The notes beneath the pieces are model-generated. The model did not search any database, was not told where the DNA came from, and saw only the letters and a list, made by a program, of their open reading frames with translations. From contig NZ_CP033070.1 of assembly GCF_003669035.1 (NCBI RefSeq), forward strand, positions 744,001 through 808,000: 64,000 nt of DNA. Reading direction: 5' to 3'. A program made the position numbers and the translations under genes. Of this stretch, positions 26,173-35,035 are shown in pieces (position 1 is the first letter of the stretch; each line of letters opens with the position of its first letter). The stretch comes from Chryseobacterium sp. 3008163. GTDB taxonomy: Bacteria > Bacteroidota > Bacteroidia > Flavobacteriales > Weeksellaceae.

Positions 26173-28548
26173 TTACTTCTTGTGAAGCATCAATAATTTC
26201 TTAACAATCTTTTCGTCATCTACTGTTACATGAATCATGTAAGCTTCAGTAGGAAGATCTCTTAAATCTAGTTTCTCGTCTGCTCTGTTATCAACAGTTC
26301 TTGAGAAGATGTGTCTGGTTTTCTTAGGCACCACTAATTTACCATCCATTGCATATACTTCGTATGTTACTTTGTATGGGGCAGGTTTTCTATCTCCATC
26401 AAATTTTGGAGGGAAGTCTGTTTTAATATACACATAGCCATCATTTGAAGGAACAGGATAAATCATCATTCCTTGGAAGACCGGTGATTGAGTTGCAGGA
26501 TTTCCTCCTCCTGGATTTCCACCTCCTGGATTACCGCCACCACCTGGAGGAATAACCACTGCAGAAGAATTGATTGTGAAGTTTTGTGAATTTACATTAA
26601 GAAATATATTATTCACACCCTTTACCATAATTCTTGCATTATTAGTAGTAGTTCCAAGACCACCTGGAACAGTATAACTGTATGTACCTGTATTAGGAGT
26701 ACTTGCAACCAATACTGTAGGGAATGTAAGACCCCCATCTTTTGATAAAAGAATGGTAACATTTGGTGTACTTACGGGAGCAGCTGTTGTTCCTGCTACG
26801 TTCCAAGTGATCGTCTGTGCCTGACCTTCATTCCAGACTACACCTGCAGTGTTTTGAGACGTAACTACAAATGGTCCTGCAGTAGCATTTACCGTTACTA
26901 TCATATCGTCAGAATTATTTCCTGAACCTCCCGCTCTGTTATCACGAGTTGTAAACCTGAAATTATACGTTCTAGCAACATTTGAGAGAGCTTCAACAAC
27001 AATACCTGAAGCAGTACCAACAGGACTTGAGGTGGTTGTTGCACCAGCAACTATTCGAGCTAATGGTGGAAAATATCTGTAAGGAACTGTTTGTGGAGTG
27101 TAAGATCTAAAAGTAGGTCCTGTTGCTTTTGTTGCACTTGCTGCAGAGTTAGCTCCGGTTTGAGTGTTAGATGCATTATCCATTTGCTCCCAAATATACG
27201 TTAGCGGATCACTATTTCCATCAGTACCAGAACCTGTAAGTACAAAAGGAGTACCTTTTGGAATTGTATAATCTAACCCTGCATCAGCAGTTGGAATAAG
27301 ATTTCCCGTATTTGTACTTACTGGACAGGTTTTTAACTTAATATTATTCGTAATTTGCTGAATACTAACAGCATGAAAAAATGGATCTGAATGCATTACT
27401 ACATTTTGACCTGTAATTCCTGCATAACCCATAATTGTAGATCCGGAACCAGGTTCCATATTCACTCCTGTTCCTTCGTTATTCATTGAGAATGTATGGT
27501 TTCCACCAAACTGATGTCCCATTTCGTGTGCTACATAATCAATATCGAAATTATCACCAACAGGTGCTGTGCTTTGAGTAAAGCCAGACCCTTTTGCGGT
27601 TGTAGTATTGGTAGCGGGATTTACACACACGCAACCAATACAGCCAGCATTTCCGTTATTCCCAGCTGCATTGAACACATGACCAATATCATAATTATCA
27701 TTTCCAATAACAGCTGTTAAAGTTTGTTGCAACTGTAAATTCAAATTTCCTGTGTAAGGATCTGTAGCTGCATTTGTATAAATAAGCGTATTATTGTTTG
27801 CGATAAGAACCATTCTTGCAGCAAAATCTTTTTCAAAAACTCCATTCACACGAGTCATTGTGTTATTCATTGCCGCCAATGCACCAGCTACTGTTCCTCC
27901 AAAATAGGTAGTATATTCTCCTGTACATGATAAAGCAAGTCTGAAAGTTCTTAATTTACCATCATCTGCATTTGGTCTTGCCGTAAGGTTAGAGTTATCT
28001 ATACCCTTTTGTGCAACATCAATTACTGTACATTCAAATTTATCTAAATCAGCTTTCTTATCAGATTTTTTATAAACAACATAAGTCGAAAGATCCTTTG
28101 TATAAGGCTCTATAAAAACTGCAGATTTGTTAGCGTACAACTCCATGGATGACAACCCTAGTGGTGAAATGCTAAAATAAACTGTAAACTGTGTATCTCC
28201 TAAACTCTCCCCGACATAAGATTTGATGTCTGGATATTGTGCTGCCAATTCCGGAGCAAAATTAGAATTTTCTCTTACTTTAAAATTTTCAAGAACTCCG
28301 TCTGCATTTGGAAAAGAGATAATCACATCCGATTTTCCACTTTTAGAAAAGCTTTCAGGAGCCTTAGCTAATGCATTCTTTAAACCAGAAAAGTCAAGAC
28401 TATATACTTTCGGGTGGATGATACTAGTTTTATTTTCAAATATTTCAGAATTGGTTTTAGGTGAAACCTCCTTCCAAAGTCGGTTTGTTTGTGCTAAAAA
28501 CATATTGGATATAAAAAGCACTCCCATCACTAGTAGATGTTTTTTCAT
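26173..28548 (-). CDS. Secreted reprolysin-like metalloprotease 1 with T9SS type-A tail
   Basis: From ATG 28548 the protein has 791 residues; a longer frame from 28578 adds ten residues and overlaps a TAATTTTG box, so it is rejected. A signal peptide (ending MFLAQ) and a pro-region precede the catalytic domain. The zinc motif HEMGHQFGGNH has His341, Glu342, His345 and His351, and the Met-turn MGYAG follows, as in metzincins. An Ig/fn3-like region (GNSDPLTYIWEQMD, VVWNEGQAQTITWNV) comes next, then a GGGNPGGGNP linker and a C-terminal sorting domain of type A (MMIYPVPSNDGYVYIKTDFP to KKLLMLHKK). It should be exported by T9SS and degrade protein outside the cell. It is a duplicate of the gene at 29091. 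Confidence 0.9.
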   Translation of the reverse strand: MKKHLLVMGVLFISNMFLAQTNRLWKEVSPKTNSEIFENKTSIIHPKVYSLDFSGLKNALAKAPESFSKSGKSDVIISFPNADGVLENFKVRENSNFAPELAAQYPDIKSYVGESLGDTQFTVYFSISPLGLSSMELYANKSAVFIEPYTKDLSTYVVYKKSDKKADLDKFECTVIDVAQKGIDNSNLTARPNADDGKLRTFRLALSCTGEYTTYFGGTVAGALAAMNNTMTRVNGVFEKDFAARMVLIANNNTLIYTNAATDPYTGNLNLQLQQTLTAVIGNDNYDIGHVFNAAGNNGNAGCIGCVCVNPATNTTTAKGSGFTQSTAPVGDNFDIDYVAHEMGHQFGGNHTFSMNNEGTGVNMEPGSGSTIMGYAGITGQNVVMHSDPFFHAVSIQQITNNIKLKTCPVSTNTGNLIPTADAGLDYTIPKGTPFVLTGSGTDGNSDPLTYIWEQMDNASNTQTGANSAASATKATGPTFRSYTPQTVPYRYFPPLARIVAGATTTSSPVGTASGIVVEALSNVARTYNFRFTTRDNRAGGSGNNSDDMIVTVNATAGPFVVTSQNTAGVVWNEGQAQTITWNVAGTTAAPVSTPNVTILLSKDGGLTFPTVLVASTPNTGTYSYTVPGGLGTTTNNARIMVKGVNNIFLNVNSQNFTINSSAVVIPPGGGGNPGGGNPGGGNPATQSPVFQGMMIYPVPSNDGYVYIKTDFPPKFDGDRKPAPYKVTYEVYAMDGKLVVPKKTRHIFSRTVDNRADEKLDLRDLPTEAYMIHVTVDDEKIVKKLLMLHKK
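26504..26550 (-). repeat. 15-base tandem repeat coding the GGGNP linker
   Basis: About three 15-base units encode GGGNP repeats between the protease body and the sorting domain. The matching repeat in the paralog is at 29417-29463. Confidence 0.7.
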
Positions 28549-28805
28549 GTAAATTTTATTTAGATTACGAAATTTCAAAATTAATAAAAATTAATGAAAA
28601 TTAACAACATTATAAATGATTTTTTTCACAAAACTTTTGGAAATACCTTAAAACTCTTCGCAATTATTAAAGATTCTATTTTTTATTTTTTTTTAAAAAT
28701 AAAAGAATTAAAAAAATGGACAAAAGCTAATCAACACTTAAAAATGATTAAAAAAATAGAAATAATTGTTGAAATTCTCTCAAAATCATTTTTAAAAACA
28801 CATCA

Positions 28806-28911
28806 AATTATTCACAAGCCACTGATTACACAATGATTAAAATATTATTTTAATCATACATTTCATATAAATATTTCACGGAGAATAATCGTCTATTTTA
28901 CTTCAACAAAA
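28806..28911. repeat. Diverged direct repeat, copy A
   Basis: It aligns with 32077-32184 in the same orientation with few gaps. The best-kept parts are ACTGATTAC, TCATACATTTC and TTTTACTTCAACAAAAA. The two copies flank the metalloprotease 2 operon. Confidence 0.6.
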
Positions 28912-29043
28912 AGTGATTACCTGTGGAGAAACTTGAGACTAACCAATGTAAATAAAAAAAGAATATAATTAATATCAAAAAAAAGATTTTATAATTATAT
29001 TAAACCATCTGATTGAGTGTTTAAACAGTTAGAAAGAAACACA

Positions 29044-29073
29044 AAAAACCGTTCTTATGAACGGTTTTTTTTA
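29044..29073 (-). terminator. Terminator of metalloprotease 2
   Basis: AAAAACCGTTC pairs with GAACGGTTTTT across a short loop, with T runs on both sides. It is homologous to the terminator at 26126. Confidence 0.85.
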
Positions 29074-29090
29074 TGAATATGAATTACATT

Positions 29091-31457
29091 TTACTTCTTG
29101 TGAAGCATCAGTAATTTCTTAACAATCTTTTCGTCATCCACAGTCACATGAATCATGTAAGCTTCAGTAGGAAGATCTCTTAAATCTAGTTTCTCGTCTG
29201 CTCTGTTATCAACAGTTCTTGAGAAGATGTGTCTGGTTTTCTTAGGCACCACTAATTTACCATCCATTGCATATACTTCGTATGTTACTTTGTATGGGGC
29301 AGGCTTTTTATCTCCATCAAATTTTGGAGGAAAATCTGTTTTAATATACACATAGCCATCATTTGAAGGAACAGGATAAATCATCATTCCTTGGAAGACC
29401 GGCGATTGAGTTGCAGGATTTCCACCACCTGGATTACCTCCTCCTGGATTACCTCCTCCTGGAGGAATAACTACAGCAGAAGAATTGATTGTAAAGCCTT
29501 GTGAATTTACATTTAAGAATACATTATCTATAGCTTTCACCATGATTCTAGCATTAGTTACATTTCCTAAACCACCTTGTACAGTGTAAGAATACGAACC
29601 GTTATTTGGTGTACTTGCAACTAAAACAGTAGGGAATGTAAGACCTCCGTCTTTCGATAATAAAATCGTAACGTTCGGTGTGCTTACTGGTGCTGCTGTA
29701 GTATTGGCAACATCCCAAGTAATAATTTGTGCCTGACCTTCATTCCAAACTACACCGGCAGTATTTTGTGAAGTTACCACAAATGGACCAGCTGTACTTA
29801 CTACAGTCAATTTCACATCGTCACGACCAGTTTGACCTCCTAATGCATTGTTATCTCTTACCAATACAGAGAAGTTAAGTGTTCTTGCAACAGATGGAAG
29901 AACTTCCCAAGTACTTGGTGTAGCCGGAGCAACAATAACAGGTAATTTTGGGAAATATCTGTAAGTTAACGCTGTAGGTCTAATAGATCTGAATAAAGGT
30001 CCCGCAACAAGGGTTGACGTTGGAGGTGCAGTAGCTGTAACTGCTCCCGGATCTATCTGTTCCCATGTATAAGTAAGTGAATCATTATTAGCATCTGTTG
30101 CTGATGCAGTTAAGACAAATGGTGTACTTTTAGGAATACTTTTATCTAAACCAGCATTTGCAATTGGCTCTGCATTGTTTATCGGAGTTTTTTCTCCACA
30201 AGATGAAGGCGATCCTGTACCTGTAAGTGTTGTATACATTTCGTTGATGCTAACTGCGTGGTAATAAGCATCACTATTATTTTGAACATTTGGAGCACAA
30301 ATTCCAGCATATCCCATAATAGTACTCGCGCTTCCTGGTTCAATTGATGTTGGAGCATTTCTGTTACAACCATTATTTTGCGTGTGTTTCGCACCAAACT
30401 GATGCCCCATTTCATGAGCAACAAAATCAATAACAAAAGGATCTCCTACAGGTATTACACATCCAGTAACTCCACCTGCTTTACTACTTCCGCATACGGA
30501 AGGGGTAGCTGCTAAACCATTATTATCATTAGCATTATCAACTTTAAAAAATAAATGCCCAAGATCATAATTAGTTGCACCAATAACAGAATTTGTAATT
30601 GTAATATTTTGCGACAACATTTGAGCAGCATCTGTATTATCAAATGTATCCGTGCTGATAAAAAACAAAGCATCTGTATTAGCTATCAATTGTAACCTGA
30701 TAGACATATCTCTTTCAAAAATTTCGTTAAGACGAGCAACAGCTAAATTTACTGCAGCAAGAACAGCTGCTTTTTTCTGAGCATCAGTTCCCGTACCTAC
30801 ACCTGCTTGTCCTGCAATGTATGCAGTATATTCTGTTGTTGTTGTAATTGCGAGTCTATATTTTCTTTTAAGTCCGTCAACAACAGTTTTTTGAGCGATA
30901 GAAGTTGCTGCTGTTTTCAGATCACTATTGCCATTAAAAAGACATTCAAACTGATTTAAAGAAGATGCCTTTTTTCTGTCATACATTTTATATACCTGAT
31001 TGTCTTTTGTATAAGAATCGATGTAATAAATACCATTGTCATTTCTAACCATCCCATTAAATCCAAAATAAGGATCGATGGTAAATTTTAACATTGAAGA
31101 TTTATCATCTTTTTTAAATCCGGAATAGGATCTAAGTTCAGAATATCTGCTTTGAAGATCCGGATGCATCGTTGATGATTCGTAAACTTCATACGTATCA
31201 AAACCTCCCTGAAGATTAGGCAAACTAATAAATACACCTCTTACTTTAGACGATTTGTCTATGTCGGGAGCATTTTTTAACTGATTTTGAATATCAGCTA
31301 CATTTAATGTGAAAAGAGTGTAATCAGAAAGTCTTACATTGTTCTCCCGAACCTCTGTTTCAACTTTTGAAGTCAACTTTTTCCAATTATTTTGCTGTGC
31401 AAACCCCGCTGCATAAAAAACCAGCAAACTGCTCAGAATGAGTATTTTTTTCTTCAT
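29091..31457 (-). CDS. Secreted reprolysin-like metalloprotease 2 with T9SS type-A tail
   Basis: A 788-residue paralog of the gene at 26173. It has a signal peptide (residues 1-20, ending AGFAQ), a pro-region, and a zinc motif HEMGHQFGAKH with His348, Glu349, His352 and His358, then the Met-turn MGYAG. Cys pairs around the active site (VCGSSK, GCNRNAP, ICAPN) suggest disulfides. After the beta modules (VVWNEGQAQIITWDV) and a GGGNP linker comes a type-A T9SS sorting domain almost identical to that of copy 1, down to synonymous sites. It starts 20 bases after the stop of a small secreted-protein gene and is co-transcribed with it. Likely an extracellular protease for nutrient use or virulence-like damage. 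Confidence 0.9.
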   Translation of the reverse strand: MKKKILILSSLLVFYAAGFAQQNNWKKLTSKVETEVRENNVRLSDYTLFTLNVADIQNQLKNAPDIDKSSKVRGVFISLPNLQGGFDTYEVYESSTMHPDLQSRYSELRSYSGFKKDDKSSMLKFTIDPYFGFNGMVRNDNGIYYIDSYTKDNQVYKMYDRKKASSLNQFECLFNGNSDLKTAATSIAQKTVVDGLKRKYRLAITTTTEYTAYIAGQAGVGTGTDAQKKAAVLAAVNLAVARLNEIFERDMSIRLQLIANTDALFFISTDTFDNTDAAQMLSQNITITNSVIGATNYDLGHLFFKVDNANDNNGLAATPSVCGSSKAGGVTGCVIPVGDPFVIDFVAHEMGHQFGAKHTQNNGCNRNAPTSIEPGSASTIMGYAGICAPNVQNNSDAYYHAVSINEMYTTLTGTGSPSSCGEKTPINNAEPIANAGLDKSIPKSTPFVLTASATDANNDSLTYTWEQIDPGAVTATAPPTSTLVAGPLFRSIRPTALTYRYFPKLPVIVAPATPSTWEVLPSVARTLNFSVLVRDNNALGGQTGRDDVKLTVVSTAGPFVVTSQNTAGVVWNEGQAQIITWDVANTTAAPVSTPNVTILLSKDGGLTFPTVLVASTPNNGSYSYTVQGGLGNVTNARIMVKAIDNVFLNVNSQGFTINSSAVVIPPGGGNPGGGNPGGGNPATQSPVFQGMMIYPVPSNDGYVYIKTDFPPKFDGDKKPAPYKVTYEVYAMDGKLVVPKKTRHIFSRTVDNRADEKLDLRDLPTEAYMIHVTVDDEKIVKKLLMLHKK

Positions 31458-31477
31458 ATTTAAAATAATTATTATTA

Positions 31478-31972
31478 CTATTTATTTAAATTTATTAGTT
31501 TGACACCTGACGGAGCAACTCCGTTTACTCTCAGTATCAATATAGGATCTTTTTGTTTGTTTAATAAATACTCTTCATTGCTTATTTCTTTATAATAAAC
31601 ATTCAATACAGAACCTTTCATTTCCATTTTTGTCACTTCAAAATCTCCAAAGGGTTGTTTTTTCATTATTGGCTTTAGCAACAGAAAAAATTCATTATCC
31701 TCAAGAGTTGGAATAGGCGCAGATCTAGAAAATCTTTTATCTGCTAATTTACCATATAATTTAACGGTTTCGCTAAAGTCTTTTATTATCAGAAAATCAT
31801 TTAATTGAACCTCACGATTTAATCTTCTCACCTCTGAAAACTCAACATTACCTTGGGGCTCATTCATTATTGATCCAGTTTTTAATTCATTATTTGCCAT
31901 AGAAACACTTCTACAACTGAATTCTGCAGAACCAATTAAAAACGACAAAACTAATAAGAAAGTATGTTTCAT
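31478..31972 (-). CDS. Small secreted protein in operon with metalloprotease 2 (PrcB-like?)
   Basis: From ATG 31972 (MKHTFLLV) it has 164 residues. A start at 31993 would lie inside the -7 box and is rejected. The signal peptide ends near residue 19; a Cys lies at 20 in EFSCRS but the lipobox is poor. The body reads LNDFLIIKDFSETVKLYGKL, then FFLLLKPIMKKQPFGDFEV, then MEMKGSVLNVYYKEI and DPILILRVNG. This order of strands reminds me of the PrcB_C domain seen in protease-complex subunits; low certainty. Its place directly upstream of a secreted protease suggests a chaperone or inhibitor role. Confidence 0.6.
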   Translation of the reverse strand: MKHTFLLVLSFLIGSAEFSCRSVSMANNELKTGSIMNEPQGNVEFSEVRRLNREVQLNDFLIIKDFSETVKLYGKLADKRFSRSAPIPTLEDNEFFLLLKPIMKKQPFGDFEVTKMEMKGSVLNVYYKEISNEEYLLNKQKDPILILRVNGVAPSGVKLINLNK

Positions 31973-31990
31973 TATTAAAGTCTCAAAAAG

Positions 31991-32017
31991 CAAAGGTAAA
32001 TATTATTATATTTCCAA
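31991..32017 (-). promoter_or_regulatory. Promoter of the metalloprotease 2 operon
   Basis: TACCTTTG (31991-31998) matches TAnnTTTG, with TTG (32015-32017) 16 bases upstream. The ATG at 31972 follows 18 bases downstream. Confidence 0.65.
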
Positions 32018-32076
32018 TGAATATTTTTTTTTAACATTTTTAACATTTAACATTTTTTTTGTAAAACAACTCTATT

Positions 32077-32184
32077 TATTTTACAAATAACTGATTACCA
32101 ACAATATAAAACTTTACCAAAATCATACATTTCTTTTACAAATTTCGCTGAAGATAACCTTCTAATTTTACTTCAACAAAAAAA
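32077..32184. repeat. Diverged direct repeat, copy B (upstream of the DUF4349 gene)
   Basis: It is the partner of 28806-28911. It ends nine bases before the DUF4349 ATG, so it probably holds that gene's promoter (TAATTTTA near 32163 is a weak -7 box). Three TTAACATTT copies lie just upstream at about 32030-32056. Confidence 0.6.
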
Positions 32185-32192
32185 TTAATGTT

Positions 32193-33128
32193 ATGAAAAA
32201 GTACATCTTATTATTAGCAGCAGCAACCAGTTTCACAATGTGTAAAAAAGGTGAAGCAACAAATTCTCAATTAGAAAAATCACTAAATTCTGTTGATAGC
32301 ATGACGACAGATATCAGTGATAAAGCAAAGAGCGTAAGCAATGAAGCAGAAGCTGTTTTCGATTCTGCCAGCATTAAAATTAAAGATTTCGAAAAAATAA
32401 AAAGTAATGCAACTGAAATTATAGAATCAACATCTAAAAGTGTTGACTCTATCTCAGATAAAATTGCTAATATGAAACTGGAGTCTAAAATTGAGAAGAA
32501 AGATTCTCTAAACAAAAATTCTGAAAAAATTGTAGTCAATGTTCCGGCACCGAAAATTATTAAAGAAACCAAAATCATTTACAAGGACAAACCGAAAAAT
32601 GAAAACTACGAACAAATTGTTTCAAAAAACAAAATGACAAAAACCGGACTTCTAGAATTAAAAGTAAATGATGCAGAAACCGCAAAAGAGATAGTAAAAG
32701 AACAAGTGAAAAAATATGATGGTTTCATTAAAAGTGAAAATATTTCTTTAAATAACAACGAGAAAAAAATCGCTTATCTTAAAGTAAGAGTTCCGATTCA
32801 AAAGTTTGATTATCTAATGGAAGATCTGAGCTACAACATTGGAGAAATTGAAAATAAAGGAATTTATATCAGCGGTCAGGATTTCGTGAACAATACTTTA
32901 TGTGACGTAGAAATAACTCTATATGGAGACAATGAAAGTCTTGCTGTAAAAGAAAAACCTGAAGGCTTCGGAGCACAATCTCTGGCAGCAGTTTCGTCCG
33001 GTTGGAACGTGATCACTTCAATATTCTTATTTATTCTTCCGCTTTGGCCTTTGTTTCTAATCGCCGGGATTGGTTATTATTTTTACAAAAAGAAAAACAA
33101 CAATCTCCCTGGGAATGATTCTAATTAA
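32193..33128 (+). CDS. DUF4349 domain membrane protein, probable lipoprotein
   Basis: A 311-residue protein. The N-terminal signal ends at TMCKKGE, where Cys17 could be lipidated, although the lipobox is not perfect. A Ser/Lys/Glu-rich helical region (about 25-125) follows. The DUF4349 domain (about 135-250) shows GLLELKVNDAETAKEIV, YDGFIKSENIS, KVRVPIQKFDYLMEDL and NNTLCDVEITLYG. A C-terminal membrane span (about 272-298, FLFILPLWPLFLIAGIGYYF) ends in a basic tail. DUF4349 proteins are of unknown function, sometimes tied to envelope stress. It is divergent from the metalloprotease 2 operon and convergent with the next gene. Confidence 0.82.
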   Translation: MKKYILLLAAATSFTMCKKGEATNSQLEKSLNSVDSMTTDISDKAKSVSNEAEAVFDSASIKIKDFEKIKSNATEIIESTSKSVDSISDKIANMKLESKIEKKDSLNKNSEKIVVNVPAPKIIKETKIIYKDKPKNENYEQIVSKNKMTKTGLLELKVNDAETAKEIVKEQVKKYDGFIKSENISLNNNEKKIAYLKVRVPIQKFDYLMEDLSYNIGEIENKGIYISGQDFVNNTLCDVEITLYGDNESLAVKEKPEGFGAQSLAAVSSGWNVITSIFLFILPLWPLFLIAGIGYYFYKKKNNNLPGNDSN

Positions 33129-33318
33129 TTAGAAAAGTTTTAATTAAATTTTAAGGCAAGATTTTATATTAGAATTAATATTCATACTAAATTTGTTTTA
33201 TCAAAATTTCAAAAGAGAAAAAAAATTGAACCGAGATTTTACCTTATTCAAAAATTTGAATCAAAACAATAAAGAAATTAATAGTTTTCATATATTAATA
33301 TTTGTGATTTGGTGTAAA

Positions 33319-33348
33319 GTAAAAGGCTCTCAATGCGAGAGCCTTTTA
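33319..33348. terminator. Bidirectional terminator
   Basis: AAAAGGCTCTC and GAGAGCCTTTT flank a five-base loop. It serves the convergent DUF4349 gene and the gene ending at 33352. Confidence 0.9.
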
Positions 33349-33351
33349 TGA

Positions 33352-33717
33352 TTATTTCATGTTCACTATTTTATCAACAACATACTTCGTATTCCCTCTC
33401 CAAGGTAAAGTTCCGTTGTATTCTTTGTAATGAAGATCAAAAGTTTTACCACTGTTGAGTTCCAGCTGTTTGAAAATTTCAGGATCCGTTACAGAAAATT
33501 CAAACTCGTAACTTGTTACAGTTCCGGTTTTTCCTCTTCCAAAACCTTCCTGAATTAATTTGCCCTCGTATGTTTTAAAAACATAGCCTTTATTGATGGC
33601 GTAATTGAGGTAACCAGATTTCACGCCTTCTCCGAAAACGAAGAAAAATTTATACCAGATAAAAACTCCCACAAGAAGTAAAATTACTCCCAAAGTGATT
33701 AACCAAGATTTTTTCAT
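33352..33717 (-). CDS. Conserved single-pass membrane protein, unknown function
   Basis: A 121-residue protein with one N-terminal membrane span (about 7-28, ITLGVILLLVGVFIWYKFFF) and a soluble extracytoplasmic part. That part reads GYVFKTYEGKLIQEGFG, then YEFEFSVTDPEIFKQLE and LHYKEYNGTLPWRGNTKYVV. I know such proteins as conserved and unassigned in Flavobacteriia; database names given to them are often wrong. It lies 33 bases after an acyl-CoA dehydrogenase gene on the same strand and may be co-transcribed. Confidence 0.75.
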   Translation of the reverse strand: MKKSWLITLGVILLLVGVFIWYKFFFVFGEGVKSGYLNYAINKGYVFKTYEGKLIQEGFGRGKTGTVTSYEFEFSVTDPEIFKQLELNSGKTFDLHYKEYNGTLPWRGNTKYVVDKIVNMK

Positions 33718-33750
33718 ACAAGATATTTAGTGTCTTTAAATTTAAAGAAA

Positions 33751-34890
33751 TTATTTTGCAATACTTCTAGAAATCACAATTCTTTGGATTTCAGAAGTTC
33801 CCTCATAAATTTGAGTAATTTTTGCATCTCTCATTAATCTTTCTACGTGATATTCTTTCACATATCCGTATCCACCATGAATCTGAACTGCTTCAATGGT
33901 AGTATCCATCGCAACTTGAGAAGAATATAATTTAGCCATCGCTCCTATTTCAGAAATGTCTTTTCCGGCATCTTTTTCTACAGCCGCTTTAAAACAAAGC
34001 ATTCTTGCCGCAGTAATCTGAGTTGCCATATCTGCCAATTTGAAAGCAATCGCCTGGTGATTGATAATTTCAGTTTTGAAAGCTTTTCTGGTTTTAGCAT
34101 ATTTCAGAGCCATCTCGTAAGCTCCTGAAGCAATTCCTAAAGCCTGAGAAGCAATCCCGATTCTACCGCCATTCAAAACAGCCATTGCAAAATTGAATCC
34201 GAAACCGTCTTCACCGATTCTGTTTTCTTTAGGTACTTTTACATTGTTGAAAAGCAAAGAATGCGTATCGCTTCCTCTGATTCCCAATTTGTCTTCTTTT
34301 GGTCCGATCTCAAAACCTTCCCAACCTCTTTCTACGATAAAAGCGTTGATTCCTTTATGTTTTTTCTCAGGATCTGTCTGAGCGATTACAATATAATAGG
34401 TAGCTGTACCACCATTTGTGATCCAGTTTTTCACACCATTTAAAAGATAATAGTCACCTTTGTCTTCTGCTGTGGTTTTTTGAGAAGTCGCATCAGAACC
34501 TGCTTCCGGCTCAGATAATGCAAATGCTCCGATTACCTGACCGCTTGCCAATGGTGTAAGATATTTTACTTTTTGTTCTTCAGAAGCATATTTTTCTAAA
34601 CCAGCACAAACTAATGAGTTATTTACAGACATTACAACTGCTGCAGAAGCATCAATTTTTGCAATTTCCTCCATTGCCAAAACATAAGAAACGCTGTCCA
34701 TACCGGCACCGCCATACTGAGGATCAACCATCATTCCCAAAAGTCCCATTTCGCCCATTTTCTTTACTTGCTCAGTAGGAAATTTTTGATCACGGTCTCT
34801 TTCAATTACTTCTGGTAATAGTTCGTTCTGTGCAAAATCTCTTGCTGCCTGCTGAATCATCAGCTGTTCTTCGGATAAATTAAAGTCCAT
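33751..34890 (-). CDS. Acyl-CoA dehydrogenase (short-chain/butyryl type)
   Basis: This FAD enzyme makes the alpha-beta double bond in an acyl-CoA, the first step of beta-oxidation, passing electrons to ETF. Length (379) fits short/medium-chain members. The FAD/substrate motif FALSEPEAGSDATS (about 124-137) and WITNGG, plus LGIRGSDTH, are typical. The catalytic base is Glu363 in YEGTSEIQRI, the position used by butyryl/short-chain enzymes. Chain length cannot be fixed from sequence. It is divergent from a fatty acyl-CoA ligase gene, which would supply its substrate class. Confidence 0.93.
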   Translation of the reverse strand: MDFNLSEEQLMIQQAARDFAQNELLPEVIERDRDQKFPTEQVKKMGEMGLLGMMVDPQYGGAGMDSVSYVLAMEEIAKIDASAAVVMSVNNSLVCAGLEKYASEEQKVKYLTPLASGQVIGAFALSEPEAGSDATSQKTTAEDKGDYYLLNGVKNWITNGGTATYYIVIAQTDPEKKHKGINAFIVERGWEGFEIGPKEDKLGIRGSDTHSLLFNNVKVPKENRIGEDGFGFNFAMAVLNGGRIGIASQALGIASGAYEMALKYAKTRKAFKTEIINHQAIAFKLADMATQITAARMLCFKAAVEKDAGKDISEIGAMAKLYSSQVAMDTTIEAVQIHGGYGYVKEYHVERLMRDAKITQIYEGTSEIQRIVISRSIAK

Positions 34891-35035
34891 AAAAATTATA
34901 ATTAGATGGTCGTAAATTAATACTTTTTAATCAAATCTGAAAAAAAAATTAACAATTGCGATTTGTAAACAGATTTATGTTATTTTTACAAAAATGCTTA
35001 TATTTAAAATCCTAATATTAAATATTTAACAAATT

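Larger units (their letters stand above)
28549..29090. other. Gene-free gap inside the metalloprotease duplication
   Basis: This 542-base, very AT-rich gap has a TAATTTTG box for metalloprotease 1 at 28576-28583, 27 bases before its ATG. It also holds a copy (28806-28911) of the region in front of the DUF4349 gene, and a terminator at 29044. The small rightward frame 28594-28836 looks like chance AT-rich coding. The gap is where the partner gene at 31478 would lie if unit 1 still had it. Confidence 0.6.

Noticed and set aside
26504..26550. CRISPR-like or satellite repeat
   Set aside because: The units are 15 bases, in frame, and code a Gly-Asn-Pro linker; there are no spacers.
28594..28836. 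Rightward 80-residue frame in the gap between the proteases
   Set aside because: It is rich in Lys, Ile and Phe as expected from random AT-rich DNA, overlaps repeat copy A and has no recognisable motif.
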